Positions 17,527-26,866 of a DNA stretch of 64,000 nt are shown piece by piece. Below the pieces are notes generated by a model. That model was given only the letters and a program-made list of their open reading frames with translations. It was not told the origin of the DNA and searched no databases. Position numbers and translations under genes: made by a program. Source of the stretch: Paraburkholderia susongensis (GTDB lineage: Bacteria; Pseudomonadota; Gammaproteobacteria; Burkholderiales; Burkholderiaceae); assembly GCF_900177725.1 (NCBI RefSeq), contig NZ_FXAT01000007.1, positions 1 to 64,000 of the forward strand, given 5' to 3'. The first letter of the stretch is position 1, and every line of letters starts with the position of its first letter.

Positions 17527-18096
17527 ATGACTGAACCTCGTCTGACATTTTTTGACCAGAATGAATGGGAAAACTGGTTGAATCAAAACGGCGATACCTC
17601 CAGCGGGATATGGCTGCGCCTCGCCAAAAAGGGCGCCGGGCAGCCAACCTTGACTTACGAACAGGCGCTGGAAAGTGCTCTTTGTCATGGCTGGATCGAC
17701 GGTCAAAAACAGACTGAAAGTGAAGAGTACTGGTTGCAACGCTTCACTCGACGCTCCGCAAAAAGTATCTGGTCCAAGCTCAACAAAGACAGAGCCGAAG
17801 CGCTGATCGCCGCAGGCAGAATGCTTCCATCGGGCATGCAAGAGATCAGGAAAGCCAGGGAGGACGGCCGCTGGGAGGCTGCCTATACGTCCGCCAGCAA
17901 CTCGGTTGTGCCGGACGATCTGCAGGCCGCACTGGATGCCAATCCCAAAGCCAGCGCGTTCTTTGCGACACTGAACGGCCGAAACCGCTACGCCATCCTG
18001 TTTCGGATCCAGAATGCCAAAAAACCCGCGACACGGGTGCGCAAGATCGAGGAGTTCATCGGCATGCTGAATCGCGGCGAAACCGTTTATCCCTAG
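17527..18096 (+). CDS. YdeI/OmdA-family protein
   Basis: 189 residues. The arrangement FDQNEWENWLNQN, then GIWLRLAKKGAG, ALCHGWIDGQKQ, the FTRRSAKSIWSKLNK block and the C-terminal helical AILFRIQNAKKPATR are hallmarks of the YdeI / OmpD-associated (bacteriocin-protection) family. Members are widespread single-gene cytosolic proteins, some linked to resistance to cationic peptides; the biochemistry is unknown. The start ATG 17527 lacks a strong ribosome site. No operon partner is evident. Confidence 0.85.
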   Translation: MTEPRLTFFDQNEWENWLNQNGDTSSGIWLRLAKKGAGQPTLTYEQALESALCHGWIDGQKQTESEEYWLQRFTRRSAKSIWSKLNKDRAEALIAAGRMLPSGMQEIRKAREDGRWEAAYTSASNSVVPDDLQAALDANPKASAFFATLNGRNRYAILFRIQNAKKPATRVRKIEEFIGMLNRGETVYP

Positions 18097-18325
18097 ACCG
18101 GGTGCGGCGCTCAGGGTGGGCAACCCGCAGCGCTTGCCACACCTCAACGCTGGCGAGCGTCGATCGATGCTGGCTTTCGGTTTATTTATCTCACTGGCCG
18201 CTGTTCGAGCGTGACCTGCCGTTACGAAAATTTGGCGGAGTGTCGGATTTTGGCCGAGGTGAGACGAACCGCGCCGGAAGCTTTCCCGGCGTCGCAGCCG
18301 GTACAATCCGGCAATCAGCCTGTCG

Positions 18326-19345
18326 ATGCCTGAACCGATGATCGACCTCAACCGATTTCTGGTGGAAACCACCGCGAGCGGCAAAATTCCTGGCGTATCG
18401 TTTGCCGCCCTTCGTGTGGGGACGAGAATTGCCGAGCATTATTGCGGCGTTCGCGGTGTGCACGACCGTTCCAGTGTCGATGCGGCAACCGTCTTTGAGG
18501 CTGCGTCTCTCACAAAACCGCTCGTCGCCCACATCGCACTCCAGCTTTCCGAAGAAGGGCTATTAGATCTGCAAAAACCCCTGTTCGACATCTGTGGCGA
18601 GTTCATTCCAGGCGACTCGATTTCTCGGCGGATAACGGCGTTTCATGTGCTGACACACACGAGCGGCCTCCCGAATATTGTCCGAGACAAAACTCCGCTT
18701 CGCACGTATTTCAATCCCGGCGAGCGGTTCAGTTACGGCAGCACCGCATTTGCATGGCTTCAGCGCGCGATGGAGGCAGTAAGCGCAAGCCCGCTGGAAA
18801 TGTTGGCGCGAGAGCGTATATTCGACCCATTGGCCATGCGTCATTCGAGCCTGGAGTGGCAGGAGCGCTTTGCGGTCAATCATGCGCAAGGCCATGAGTG
18901 GGACGGCCAGCCGGTGCCTAAGCGTCGAGTACAAACGGCGCAAGCCTCGTGGTCGCTTCTAACGACGGCATCCGACTACATCAGCTTCGTCCAGCATATA
19001 CTGGCCCGCGGAGGCTTGACGGCCGCGAGCTACGATCAATGGTTCGTGCCACGAGTCAATACGCGGCAAGGCGACGACGCCGAAGACCTCATCGGTCAAA
19101 GTTCGCCTGACCTGAACGTTGCTTGGGGATTGGGTTGGGGTCTCGAACCGTCTCAAGGTTGCTTCTTTCACTGGGGCAACAACCCGGGATTCCGGGCGCT
19201 TGTTTTCGCCAATCGTGCAACGCAGGATGCGGTGGTCTGGTTCGCCAATTCAGACCGTGGCATGAGACTGGTCCATAAGGTCTTGCCAGAAGCGGTTCCC
19301 GGCGAGCATCCCGCCGTCGGATGGCTTCGGATCGGTAGCCTTTGA
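18326..19345 (+). CDS. Serine hydrolase, class C beta-lactamase-like
   Basis: 339 residues. The nucleophile motif SxxK is SLTK (Ser61, Lys64). The second motif is Tyr137-Gly-Ser instead of the classical Tyr-x-Asn, and a third-motif equivalent FHWGNNPGF lies near residue 280. No signal peptide, so it is more likely an intracellular esterase or peptidase than a drug-inactivating periplasmic enzyme. The altered second motif also argues against beta-lactamase activity. An isolated gene on the + strand. Confidence 0.82.
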   Translation: MPEPMIDLNRFLVETTASGKIPGVSFAALRVGTRIAEHYCGVRGVHDRSSVDAATVFEAASLTKPLVAHIALQLSEEGLLDLQKPLFDICGEFIPGDSISRRITAFHVLTHTSGLPNIVRDKTPLRTYFNPGERFSYGSTAFAWLQRAMEAVSASPLEMLARERIFDPLAMRHSSLEWQERFAVNHAQGHEWDGQPVPKRRVQTAQASWSLLTTASDYISFVQHILARGGLTAASYDQWFVPRVNTRQGDDAEDLIGQSSPDLNVAWGLGWGLEPSQGCFFHWGNNPGFRALVFANRATQDAVVWFANSDRGMRLVHKVLPEAVPGEHPAVGWLRIGSL

Positions 19346-19502
19346 TGTATTCGCGGGTGACTAAAGTCGACTCGGAGCAGTCAATCGACCCGCTCCAAAG
19401 CAGCCGTTCGCTCGTGCTCGCACTCGATGCATATTTCTGGATCGTCCACAAGCTTGCCGATGCACTTATGTAAGCTCCGCTAGGAACCCATGTAATGACG
19501 AC

Positions 19503-20204
19503 ATGCAAATCCCGATCAAGTGGCATGAAAGATTCGCTGGGGCACTTATCGAACGACAAGTTATTGGAGAATCGGGAGCGGAAGTTTTTCGCATCCGTTG
19601 CGACGGCGGGGAAGAGCTATTTCTAAAGTCCGAACCCACTGGCTTGCCAAGTGAGCTTGCTGGCGAGGTTGAACGCCTTCGGTGGATGAAACGGCTAGAT
19701 GTGCCTGGACGGGCTGTGCCTGGTGATGCGACAGAAGATGGCCGCCACTGGCTCCTGATGACGGCCGTTCCCGGGCTCGATCTGGCCAATGCCAACGACT
19801 TGTCTTCCCCTCAAATCGTGGGAATGTTGGCGATGGCACTACGTATCCTCCACGAGGTGCCGATCGCAGTATGCCCTTTCGAGCATCGCCTGGAGGAGCA
19901 TATCGCAGCCGCCAAGAATCGTGTCAACGTCGGGCTCATTGACGAGGCAGACTTCGACAATGAACGGCAAGGACAGACCGCTACGGATGTGCTCGCTGAT
20001 CTGCTGTCGACGCTCCCGGAGACGTATGACCTTGTAGTGATCCACGGCGACGCTTGCCTGCCGAATTTCATGGCCAACGGAAGTAACTTCACTGGCTTCA
20101 TCGACTGCGGTCGCTAGGCGTTAGGACCGCTATCAAGATCTTGCACTGACCGCGCTGGGCGTTCTGCTGATGACGGCAATCATTGCGCTGGGCGGGTAAT
20201 CGAC
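19503..20204 (+). pseudogene. Aminoglycoside phosphotransferase (APH(3')-like), frameshifted and truncated
   Basis: The intact frame gives 204 residues (19503-20117) against ~260 for the family. The kinase core is present: Lys42 in FLKSEP, HGDACLPN (His181, Asp183, Asn188) and IDCGR (Asp201). At GGTCGC-TAG one base appears lost; shifting the frame restores DRYQDLALTA, the expected continuation. After that the sequence departs into a short hydrophobic run and a stop, so the C-terminal substrate-binding helices are missing. Conclusion: a decayed resistance-type gene with a frameshift plus loss of its 3' end, unlikely to be active. Confidence 0.8.
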
Positions 20205-20253
20205 GCAGACAGTTCCTCGGCCTGCCTGGCGAGCCTCGTCCTGGTCCTGCTCG

Positions 20254-21675
20254 TCATGCCTTGCGCGCCCGGAGAAATCTGAAGAACTCCACCCCCTCTT
20301 GCAGGCGCCGTTTCATCATCTCCCAACTCATTAGCATCTCGCGAACGATTTCCCAGACCTTCGATGGTCTGAAATAAAAACGCTTGTAGAACTCCTCCAC
20401 GCCACGATAGATCTCTTCGCGTGAGAGGTGCGGATAGCCGATAGCGGCAGCCTGGGTGCCGGCGTCATTAATGAGGGTGATGACCTTACCGTCATTAAGC
20501 CATCCATTCTCGACCGCTTGCTTATGAAGGACCGTACCCGGATAGGGCGCCGCAAGCGACACCTGGATCGTGTGGGGGTTGATCTCTTTCGCGTACCGGA
20601 TCGTCTTCTCGATCGTTTCGTGCGTCTCGCCGGGAAGCCCCAGAATGAACGTGCCGTGGATCTTGATGCCAAGCTTGCGGCAATCGTCACTGAACTGGCG
20701 CGCCATATCGGTCCGTAGCCCCTTTTTGACATTCACGAGGATCTGGTCGTCACCGGACTCGTAGCCGACGAGCAAGAGCCGCAGCCCGTTGTCCTTCATC
20801 ACTTTGAGGGTTGAATAAGGCACATTCGCTTTCGCGTTGCACGACCATGTCACTCCCAGCTTGCCCAGGCCGCGAGCAATCTCTTCGGCTCTCGGTCTGA
20901 GGTCGGTGAAGGTATCGTCGTCGAACATGATCTCCTTGATCTCGGGCATGTTGTCCCTGATCCATTTCACTTCCTCGATGACGTTCTCGACCGAGCGTGT
21001 GCGATAACGATGACCCCCGACCGTGTGTGGCCAGAGACAAAAGGTGCATCTGGATTTGCAGCCTCGGCCCGTGTAGAGCGATACATAGGGATGCTTGAGA
21101 TAGCCGCTGAAGTAGTTCTTGCTTGTCAGGTGTTGCTTATAGACGGGCGCAACGAACGGAAGTTGGTCCATGTCTTCAAGAATCGGCCGGGTTTCGTTGT
21201 GCGTGATTGCACCGTCGGGCAGACGGTAGCTGAGGCCGAGAATCGACTCGAACGGAAGCCCCTGCGCGATATCACGACACGTGAAGTCGAATTCTTCGCG
21301 GCATACAAAATCGAGAGCATCGCTCGCGGTCAGTGAGCCGTGAGGATCGACGGCTACCTTTGCGCCGACCATACCGATGAGGATCGAGGACTTACGCCGT
21401 TTTAAATGCTCCGCGAATTGAACGTCGCTTGCGAACGATGGAGAGCTCGTATGAATGATGACCAGTTCATATTCCTGGGCAATGTCGAGAGTTGTGTCCA
21501 GCGATAAACCATCTGCGGGAGCATCCACGAGGCGGCTATCCTCGACCAGCGCCGCGGGCTGGGCGAGCCACGTCGGATACCAGAATGACCGGATCTCGCG
21601 CTTCGTTTGGAAACGTGAGCCCGCCCCGCCATCGAAGCCGTCAAATGAAGGTGCCTGCAGAAACAGCGTTCTCAT
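20254..21675 (-). CDS. hpnJ: HpnJ-like B12-binding radical SAM protein
   Basis: 473 residues from ATG 21675 behind GAGGG; the frame extends upstream without support. HpnJ contracts the ribose ring during synthesis of the hopanoid cyclitol-ether head group. The N-terminal part is cobalamin-domain-like; the radical SAM cluster motif CxxxCxxC is CKSRCTFC in YTGRGCKSRCTFCLWP. Blocks such as GGHRYRTRSVENVIEEV, FDDDTFTD, TWSCNAKANVPY and ILGLPGETHETI match HpnJ. The usual partners (hpnI, hpnK and other hopanoid genes) are absent, so this is a solitary or additional copy. Convergent with the broken phosphotransferase. Confidence 0.85.
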   Translation of the reverse strand: MRTLFLQAPSFDGFDGGAGSRFQTKREIRSFWYPTWLAQPAALVEDSRLVDAPADGLSLDTTLDIAQEYELVIIHTSSPSFASDVQFAEHLKRRKSSILIGMVGAKVAVDPHGSLTASDALDFVCREEFDFTCRDIAQGLPFESILGLSYRLPDGAITHNETRPILEDMDQLPFVAPVYKQHLTSKNYFSGYLKHPYVSLYTGRGCKSRCTFCLWPHTVGGHRYRTRSVENVIEEVKWIRDNMPEIKEIMFDDDTFTDLRPRAEEIARGLGKLGVTWSCNAKANVPYSTLKVMKDNGLRLLLVGYESGDDQILVNVKKGLRTDMARQFSDDCRKLGIKIHGTFILGLPGETHETIEKTIRYAKEINPHTIQVSLAAPYPGTVLHKQAVENGWLNDGKVITLINDAGTQAAAIGYPHLSREEIYRGVEEFYKRFYFRPSKVWEIVREMLMSWEMMKRRLQEGVEFFRFLRARKA

Positions 21676-22311
21676 GAATACCCTCGAAAAAATGGTCCGC
21701 TCGACCGAGATCAGCACTCCAAAGGGACTCGCCAGGCATCGGCGATGCTCGCGAATTGTTGCAATGCCTTCAAAAACCTGATACTTGCTGGATGGCTGCT
21801 ATAGACGCCGTTCCCTCCTGCGGGTCCAGCGGGACAAACAGGCCTGGTCTCGATGCATTGTCATCCTTTCGGAAGCGGGCGGCAGTTGACGTGAAGCAGC
21901 AAAGCTGTGGCCATTAGATGGGAGCAGGAGCCGATCAAGGATACTACAGCCTGCAATCGTGACACGGTAAAAAAATTCGCACCTTCAAATGTCGGTCGTT
22001 ACAGCGAGATGCACAGAGGCTGCGAGTCGGCGCTAGTGATTCTTTCTGTACTATATTGCGGTGAATCCACATACGAGCGCGCAGACGCGCTGCAGGGCTC
22101 CACTTCACACATCGTCCGTCCCAGTTCGTTCTGGTGAGGGAGTCGCAGCGTTCAGATGCCTCGCCGACACATTGCTCCTGACATCGAGCGGCGTGCGGTG
22201 CCGCACACAGCAACCCGGCCGCCGGGGAAACCCTTGCGGAACGGCCATCGGCAGCAACGATACGGATCCGCGCGTTCACAGCGCTCAGTGCTCCAAAGCG
22301 GGAGGCTATGT
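21676..22311. other. Gene-free stretch
   Basis: No gene supported. It holds the upstream region of hpnJ and a TATATT-containing promoter-like sequence near 22050, upstream of the small gene at 22312. Short ORFs in all frames look like noise. Confidence 0.4.
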
Positions 22312-22659
22312 ATGAGGCCAGATCACGGCAATACCGCCGGGGTGCCTGTTGGCAATGGACGGCACATCAGCCCAGCCGAATTTCTGCTGATGGCAGGCTT
22401 TCTTGCAAACCGGGCGCATCTGGCGCCGGTCGATGCCCGGGCGGCGGCCCGACGCGTTCTGGATGCCGTTCTCGGGGTGGCGGTAGCTCACGGGTTCGCT
22501 CATTCGGACGCTCTCGAATCAATGATGGCGAGCGCCGAAAAGTCCACGCACGTATGGGAGCTTGCAGAGCAGGCTACCGCTGCTGTCGGCGATACGGTCG
22601 CTTTCATGCAAGTGATCCGCGGTGCTGGCGTAACGCTGGAGCTGGGCCCTTCAACGTAG
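22312..22659 (+). CDS. Small hypothetical protein
   Basis: 115 residues from ATG 22312, fixed by a GGGAGG site six bases upstream. Mostly helical and Ala-rich (ARAAARRVLDAVLGVAVAHG), no signal peptide or membrane segment, no family recognised. The composition and ribosome site suggest a real gene. Confidence 0.55.
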   Translation: MRPDHGNTAGVPVGNGRHISPAEFLLMAGFLANRAHLAPVDARAAARRVLDAVLGVAVAHGFAHSDALESMMASAEKSTHVWELAEQATAAVGDTVAFMQVIRGAGVTLELGPST

Positions 22660-22896
22660 TCGTCGACGAACGTCCGCGTCGAGGAAGCTCGTTCTTCGTG
22701 TCTGGAATTCGGTTTCTGGATTTGCGGTGTCCGTGTGCAAGGGGCGGCGCAGCAGTTTTCTACCTGTGACGATCTGGGCGTGAATATACGCGCTTCGCAG
22801 TCCGGATTGTCGACGATTCAGGCTTCGACATCGAATGTCTGATCGTGGCCGATCGCTGCCTGACGGCGGTTGACCAACTCGAACAATACCCGCCAT

Positions 22897-23625
22897 CTAT
22901 GTGGATGCAGACACAATCAGAATCATGGGGCGTTCCAGTTCTTCGGCCAATTGCGGCATCTGCTCTATCTGCTCGGGTGTCGGAGCAAACTCATCGAGCT
23001 GTCGAATTTCAAAGCCCGCGTCAATTAGCGCGTTCAGTGTTGTACTAAGCGTTCTGTGGTATTTCAGAACGCCCTCAGCAAACCAGTGCGTCCGACGTTC
23101 GCCCTCGACTGAATATCCATTGACCGGCCAGGTTTTGCGGCCATCTTCATCTCTGGTCCAGTGCGCATGCGCTGCTGCCATGAAGATCGGATGTTCGATC
23201 GTAAAAACGAAACGCCCATCTGGAACGAGTGCCTGGTGAATTACGCGCACGAGGCGCCCAAAATCCTCAATATAGTGAAAGGTCAGCGCGCTGTAAGCGA
23301 GGTCGAACGCCTTCTCGGGCAGCTCCAGCGTGTCGAGATCGGCGATGCGATACTTAATGGCGGCGTCCACTGTTTTCGCCTCGGCTTGCTCAATCATATT
23401 CTGCGACAGATCGAGTCCAAGAACCGATGTCGCGCCTTGGTCGCGCATCCAGCGCGAGGCCCAGCCAAAGCCACATCCCAGATCGACGACACGTTTGCCT
23501 TCCAGATCGGGCAGCAAGGCTCGGATCGCGTGCCATTCGGGAGCGCCGTCCAGCCCATGCACCTGGCGGGGGATTTGGCTGTAGCCCGAGAAGAAATCCG
23601 GATTGTCGTAGATGTTTTGCGCCAT
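22897..23625 (-). CDS. Class I SAM-dependent methyltransferase
   Basis: 242 residues. Motif I is VVDLGCGFGWASRW (~45-58), the acidic end of strand 2 is GLDLSQNM, and motif IV-like IADLDTLELPEKAFD is followed by YSALTFHYIED. This is the Methyltransf_11/25 fold common to small-molecule methylases; the acceptor is unknown. The C-terminal ~90 residues (HPIFMAAAHAHWTRDEDG) are shared by a subfamily of uncharacterised methyltransferases. Not in an evident operon. Confidence 0.88.
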   Translation of the reverse strand: MAQNIYDNPDFFSGYSQIPRQVHGLDGAPEWHAIRALLPDLEGKRVVDLGCGFGWASRWMRDQGATSVLGLDLSQNMIEQAEAKTVDAAIKYRIADLDTLELPEKAFDLAYSALTFHYIEDFGRLVRVIHQALVPDGRFVFTIEHPIFMAAAHAHWTRDEDGRKTWPVNGYSVEGERRTHWFAEGVLKYHRTLSTTLNALIDAGFEIRQLDEFAPTPEQIEQMPQLAEELERPMILIVSAST

Positions 23626-23938
23626 GTATTGCTCCGAGGTGATAAGGGACGAGGCTCGCGGGCAAGTAGGCAGACCGCGTCCGAGAGGGGCGAAGCCAAA
23701 GGTGGCGATGAGTGTGGTCGCCGTTCCGTATCCAACTGGTTATACGCCTCTTTTCCCGGCACAACTGTCATTCTCCTGTTGATCACCATAGCCCGCAAAC
23801 AGGCTGGCGAAGAATGGGTAGCTCCGGAGTGAGCCACCGCACTGCCTCCAGAAACGTTCGACGAACGTGGGCAGCGGATGGTCGTGTAGCGCACCCAACG
23901 CGTTGGAGGCTGCCGTGACCGCGATCCAGCGCCGCGAC
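23626..23938. other. Gene-free stretch behind the flavoprotein gene
   Basis: A minus-strand frame (about 23740-23946) reads TAASNALGALHDHPLPTFVE and looks more protein-like than noise. It has no ATG of its own unless it initiates at a TTG overlapping the upstream stop. It is too uncertain to call a gene. Confidence 0.3.
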
Positions 23939-24844
23939 CTACAAGCCAAAGATGAGCGAGCGATGCGCTGCAACGCCCGCCGCAACGCCCGCGGCCGATG
24001 CGAACGTCGCGTTAGTCCACATGGTCGACGCATCGCCGGCGGCGAACACGCCCGGAACGCTTGTCTGTTTCCAATCGTCGACCTGAATGATCGGGCCCAG
24101 TGGGCCTTCGTCGAACGCGCAGCCGAGCTGCCCGGCCAGCAGGCTTGTCATTTGCGTACGCGGCCCCACGAAGAGCGCATCGATATCGACGACGCGGTCA
24201 TCGGCGAGACGCAACCCCGTCATGTTGGGGGCATCGCCGAGCACTTCGACAACGGGTACCCGTTCAATCAGCACGTTGCGAGTATCGAGCAACACGGCCT
24301 CTTCGGGTGTCGGCTCGACGATACCTTGCGTGAACCAGGTCGTCGGTCCCCAATCGGGAACAAGCATCGCTTGATGAATCGACAATGAATGCGTCGCCAG
24401 GACGCCGAGCCGTTTGTCCGCGACTTCATAACCATGGCAATACGGGCAATGCAGCACGGATACACCCCAGCGTTCTTCGAGACCGGGCAGCGACGGCAGT
24501 TCGTCGCGAACGCCCGTCGCAAGGATCAATCGATTCGCGCTTGACGTTTTCCCATCGCTTTGCGTGACGAAGAATCGATCATCAACGCGCTTCGCCAAGC
24601 ATGCCTCGCTCGTCACGACGCGAGCCGTCGGATACGCCGCGAGTTGTGCCGTCGCCTCGCCGATGATCTCGCTCGGCGCCTTGCCGTCCTGTCCGAGGAA
24701 TCCATGCGAGTGTGGTGCGAATCGATTGCGTGGGCGTCTTCCGTCGAGCACGAGCACACGCCGTCTCGCGCGCGCCAGTTGCATTGCGGCTGAAAGACCG
24801 GCGAAGCTGCCGCCGATCACGATGACATCGTAGTGCGTATCCAT
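23939..24844 (-). CDS. FAD/NAD(P)-dependent disulfide-type oxidoreductase (thioredoxin-reductase-like)
   Basis: 301 residues. FAD motif VIVIGGSFAGLSAA at ~8-21, the redox pair Cys133-x-x-Cys136 in CPYCHG, and the C-terminal FAD motif GVFAAGDASTMW. Domain order is that of thioredoxin reductases, but the NAD(P) domain lacks a clear GxGxxA (LGVLATHSLSIHQA). This places it in the short flavoprotein branch acting on small disulfides or with an unusual donor. Divergent from an Rrf2 regulator across a palindromic control region. Confidence 0.87.
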   Translation of the reverse strand: MDTHYDVIVIGGSFAGLSAAMQLARARRRVLVLDGRRPRNRFAPHSHGFLGQDGKAPSEIIGEATAQLAAYPTARVVTSEACLAKRVDDRFFVTQSDGKTSSANRLILATGVRDELPSLPGLEERWGVSVLHCPYCHGYEVADKRLGVLATHSLSIHQAMLVPDWGPTTWFTQGIVEPTPEEAVLLDTRNVLIERVPVVEVLGDAPNMTGLRLADDRVVDIDALFVGPRTQMTSLLAGQLGCAFDEGPLGPIIQVDDWKQTSVPGVFAAGDASTMWTNATFASAAGVAAGVAAHRSLIFGL

Positions 24845-24877
24845 ACGGCTTCACTCCTCACATATCACGTAACGTAA

Positions 24878-24919
24878 TAAGTTGCATGATAGCGTCGTGC
24901 TACACTTTTATGCAACTTA
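24878..24919. promoter_or_regulatory. Palindrome in the flavoprotein/Rrf2 control region
   Basis: Perfect 10-bp arms TAAGTTGCAT (24878-24887) and ATGCAACTTA (24910-24919), 22 bases apart, between the divergent starts. Likely operator for the Rrf2 protein or overlapping promoters. Confidence 0.55.
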
Positions 24920-24946
24920 AAAAGTTTCGTGAGATGCTCCCCCAGC

Positions 24947-25402
24947 ATGAGAACCGATAGCCGCATATCTCGCGTCCTGCACGCGTTGATTCACATGAAG
25001 CATGCGGATGGCCCGCTTACTTCCGAAGCGCTCGGCGAGATGCTTTGCACGAACGCCGTTGTTGTGAGGCGCTTGTTCAGCGGTCTGCGCGAGATGGGTT
25101 ACGTCGCGTCGGAGAAGGGGCACGGAGGCGGTTGGGTGCTGGCCATACCGCTCGAGACCATCACGCTATTGGACGTCTACCGCGCGGTCGGCGAACCTCC
25201 GCTTTTCTCGGACCTTGTTTCCCAGGACCACCCGGAATGTCTGGTCGAACAAGTGGTGAACAAGCATCTTTCGGCGACGCTTGTCGAAGCTGAGGCCGTC
25301 GTGCTGGAAAAATTCGGGAAGGTCACCATCGCGATGTTGGCGCGCGAATTCGAGGCTCCGGCGTCTCGGTCGAAGTTATCTCGATCGACAACTCGAACTT
25401 GA
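24947..25402 (+). CDS. Rrf2-family transcriptional regulator
   Basis: 151 residues from ATG 24947 (MRTDSRISRVLHALIHM), the usual Rrf2 start; the frame opens slightly upstream. Winged helix: LTSEALGEMLCTNAVVVRRL with the wing GHGGGWVLA. Only Cys in DHPECLVEQ occupies the region where Fe-S members (IscR, NsrR) have three, so this is a cluster-free, possibly thiol-sensing member like YwnA. Divergent from the flavoprotein gene, its probable target. Confidence 0.87.
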   Translation: MRTDSRISRVLHALIHMKHADGPLTSEALGEMLCTNAVVVRRLFSGLREMGYVASEKGHGGGWVLAIPLETITLLDVYRAVGEPPLFSDLVSQDHPECLVEQVVNKHLSATLVEAEAVVLEKFGKVTIAMLAREFEAPASRSKLSRSTTRT

Positions 25403-25606
25403 GACATCGACCGAGCGTCGCTTCCTGGCCGAGCCTGTGTGGAAACCGTACTTGTGCTGCGCAATGGAAGTTGCGGGGCAGGCTGGGCCGTACTGAGCTA
25501 CATGTCGGCCGACTCAGTTCGAGCATGAAGAGACATTCAAGCTTGCCACTCGAATGAGCGTTCGCCGCTAGCTTCTATTGGAATCCACTGTACTGTTCCC
25601 ACTGGC

Positions 25607-26794
25607 CTACTCAAGAGACATCTGGCGCGGAATCGCCGGAAGTATCAGTGCAGATACGGCGAAGCCGATTGCTCCGACGCTGCCAAATATCACCCAGGTT
25701 TCAAGCGTAGTTCCGTTCAGAATGAGCCAGCTACCGGAGTAGTAGCCAGCGGCACCACCCAGTGCCCCTGCGGCACTCAGTGTGCCAAAGAACGTCCCCT
25801 GGCTTCCGTCAATAGCCAACGATGCTGTCAAAGTCTCCAACGCCGGGAGCATGATTGTTTCGATGATCGTGTATCCGGCGATGAATAAAAGGAACCAACC
25901 GAGGCCGTCGAATGCAGCCACACTGGTGAAAGCAATTGCGGCGGCCAGGTAGGCATACATGGTTGAGGTGACGGGGTCTATCCGGATGAGCCAGCGTTTT
26001 GCCGCCAGCATGAAAACCAGTCCGATTACCCCGTTCACCACATAGACTGCGGATGCCGCGTGCGGACCTGCCAGGCGTCCGGCATACAGTGGAAACGCAA
26101 CGTAAAGCTGCGGGAACAAAAAGAACCACGGAAAAGCAGCTACGATCAAGCGCCATAGATTCCGGTTGGTCGTCGCCGCGCGGAGACTGGACAGAACGGG
26201 ACGGCGATCCGATGTTTCGGAAAGTTCGACCTTTAGTCGAAAGACGGTTGCGCCAAGCAAGCCGAATAAAAAGGTGCTTCCGGCGAACGCGAAACGGGCA
26301 TCGACCAGGCCCATTAGTCCGCCGATTATCGGGCCAACCGCGACCCCCATGTTCAGCATCTGGTTGTTGGCGGCGAACAGGGCGGAAAGCGATGCCTTCG
26401 GTTGGCGACCGAAAATTCCATACAGACCGGCCTCATAGCACGCAACGCCCGAACCAGCCGCGAAGGCAAAACACACCCAGGCAGCTACGTTGTTCGTGAC
26501 GCCGAATCCGAGAAATCCCAGCCCTCTCAACCAAAGCCCCAACGCCATCATTCGCCGGGAGCCGAAGCGGTCCGCGACCGCGCCGGCAATCAGCGGCAAC
26601 ACCTGGGCGGAGAGCAGGTTCGCCGACATTACGCTTGCAAGCGCCACCGGGCTGAAACGCAGCGTCATCGACATGTACAACGCGAGAAGCGGAACGGTCA
26701 TGAAGTGCGAAGCGTTCATCACACCCTGCATGCGCAACAACACCCGGATGTCACGTGAAAAAGCTGGACTGGTTGCATGGGTCTTGGCGAACAT
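25607..26794 (-). CDS. MFS transporter
   Basis: 395 residues from ATG 26794, preceded by AAGGA; the long upstream frame is not supported. Twelve predicted membrane segments; loop 2-3 reads ADRFGSRRMMALG, the MFS signature. The fold resembles drug exporters of the DHA1 group (MdtH/YceL-like), with no specific substrate motif. Divergent from a CGNR zinc-finger regulator 72 bases away, with a palindrome between, indicating a regulator-exporter pair. Confidence 0.87.
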   Translation of the reverse strand: MFAKTHATSPAFSRDIRVLLRMQGVMNASHFMTVPLLALYMSMTLRFSPVALASVMSANLLSAQVLPLIAGAVADRFGSRRMMALGLWLRGLGFLGFGVTNNVAAWVCFAFAAGSGVACYEAGLYGIFGRQPKASLSALFAANNQMLNMGVAVGPIIGGLMGLVDARFAFAGSTFLFGLLGATVFRLKVELSETSDRRPVLSSLRAATTNRNLWRLIVAAFPWFFLFPQLYVAFPLYAGRLAGPHAASAVYVVNGVIGLVFMLAAKRWLIRIDPVTSTMYAYLAAAIAFTSVAAFDGLGWFLLFIAGYTIIETIMLPALETLTASLAIDGSQGTFFGTLSAAGALGGAAGYYSGSWLILNGTTLETWVIFGSVGAIGFAVSALILPAIPRQMSLE

Positions 26795-26805
26795 CTTGTG
26801 TCCTT

Positions 26806-26833
26806 GTAACCATCGTAGTATTTTAATGGTTAC
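26806..26833. promoter_or_regulatory. Palindromic operator candidate between MFS and CGNR genes
   Basis: Perfect 8-bp arms GTAACCAT and ATGGTTAC, 12-base spacer, in a 72-base divergent region; it begins 11 bases upstream of the MFS start. The position fits repression of both genes by the CGNR protein. Confidence 0.6.
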
Positions 26834-26866
26834 GTAAACTTCGCGCCTTTGCAACACGGAGACACC

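Noticed and set aside
18326..19345. Serine hydrolase considered as an AmpC-type resistance enzyme
   Set aside because: No signal peptide and a Tyr-Gly-Ser in place of Tyr-x-Asn; more likely an esterase or peptidase relative.
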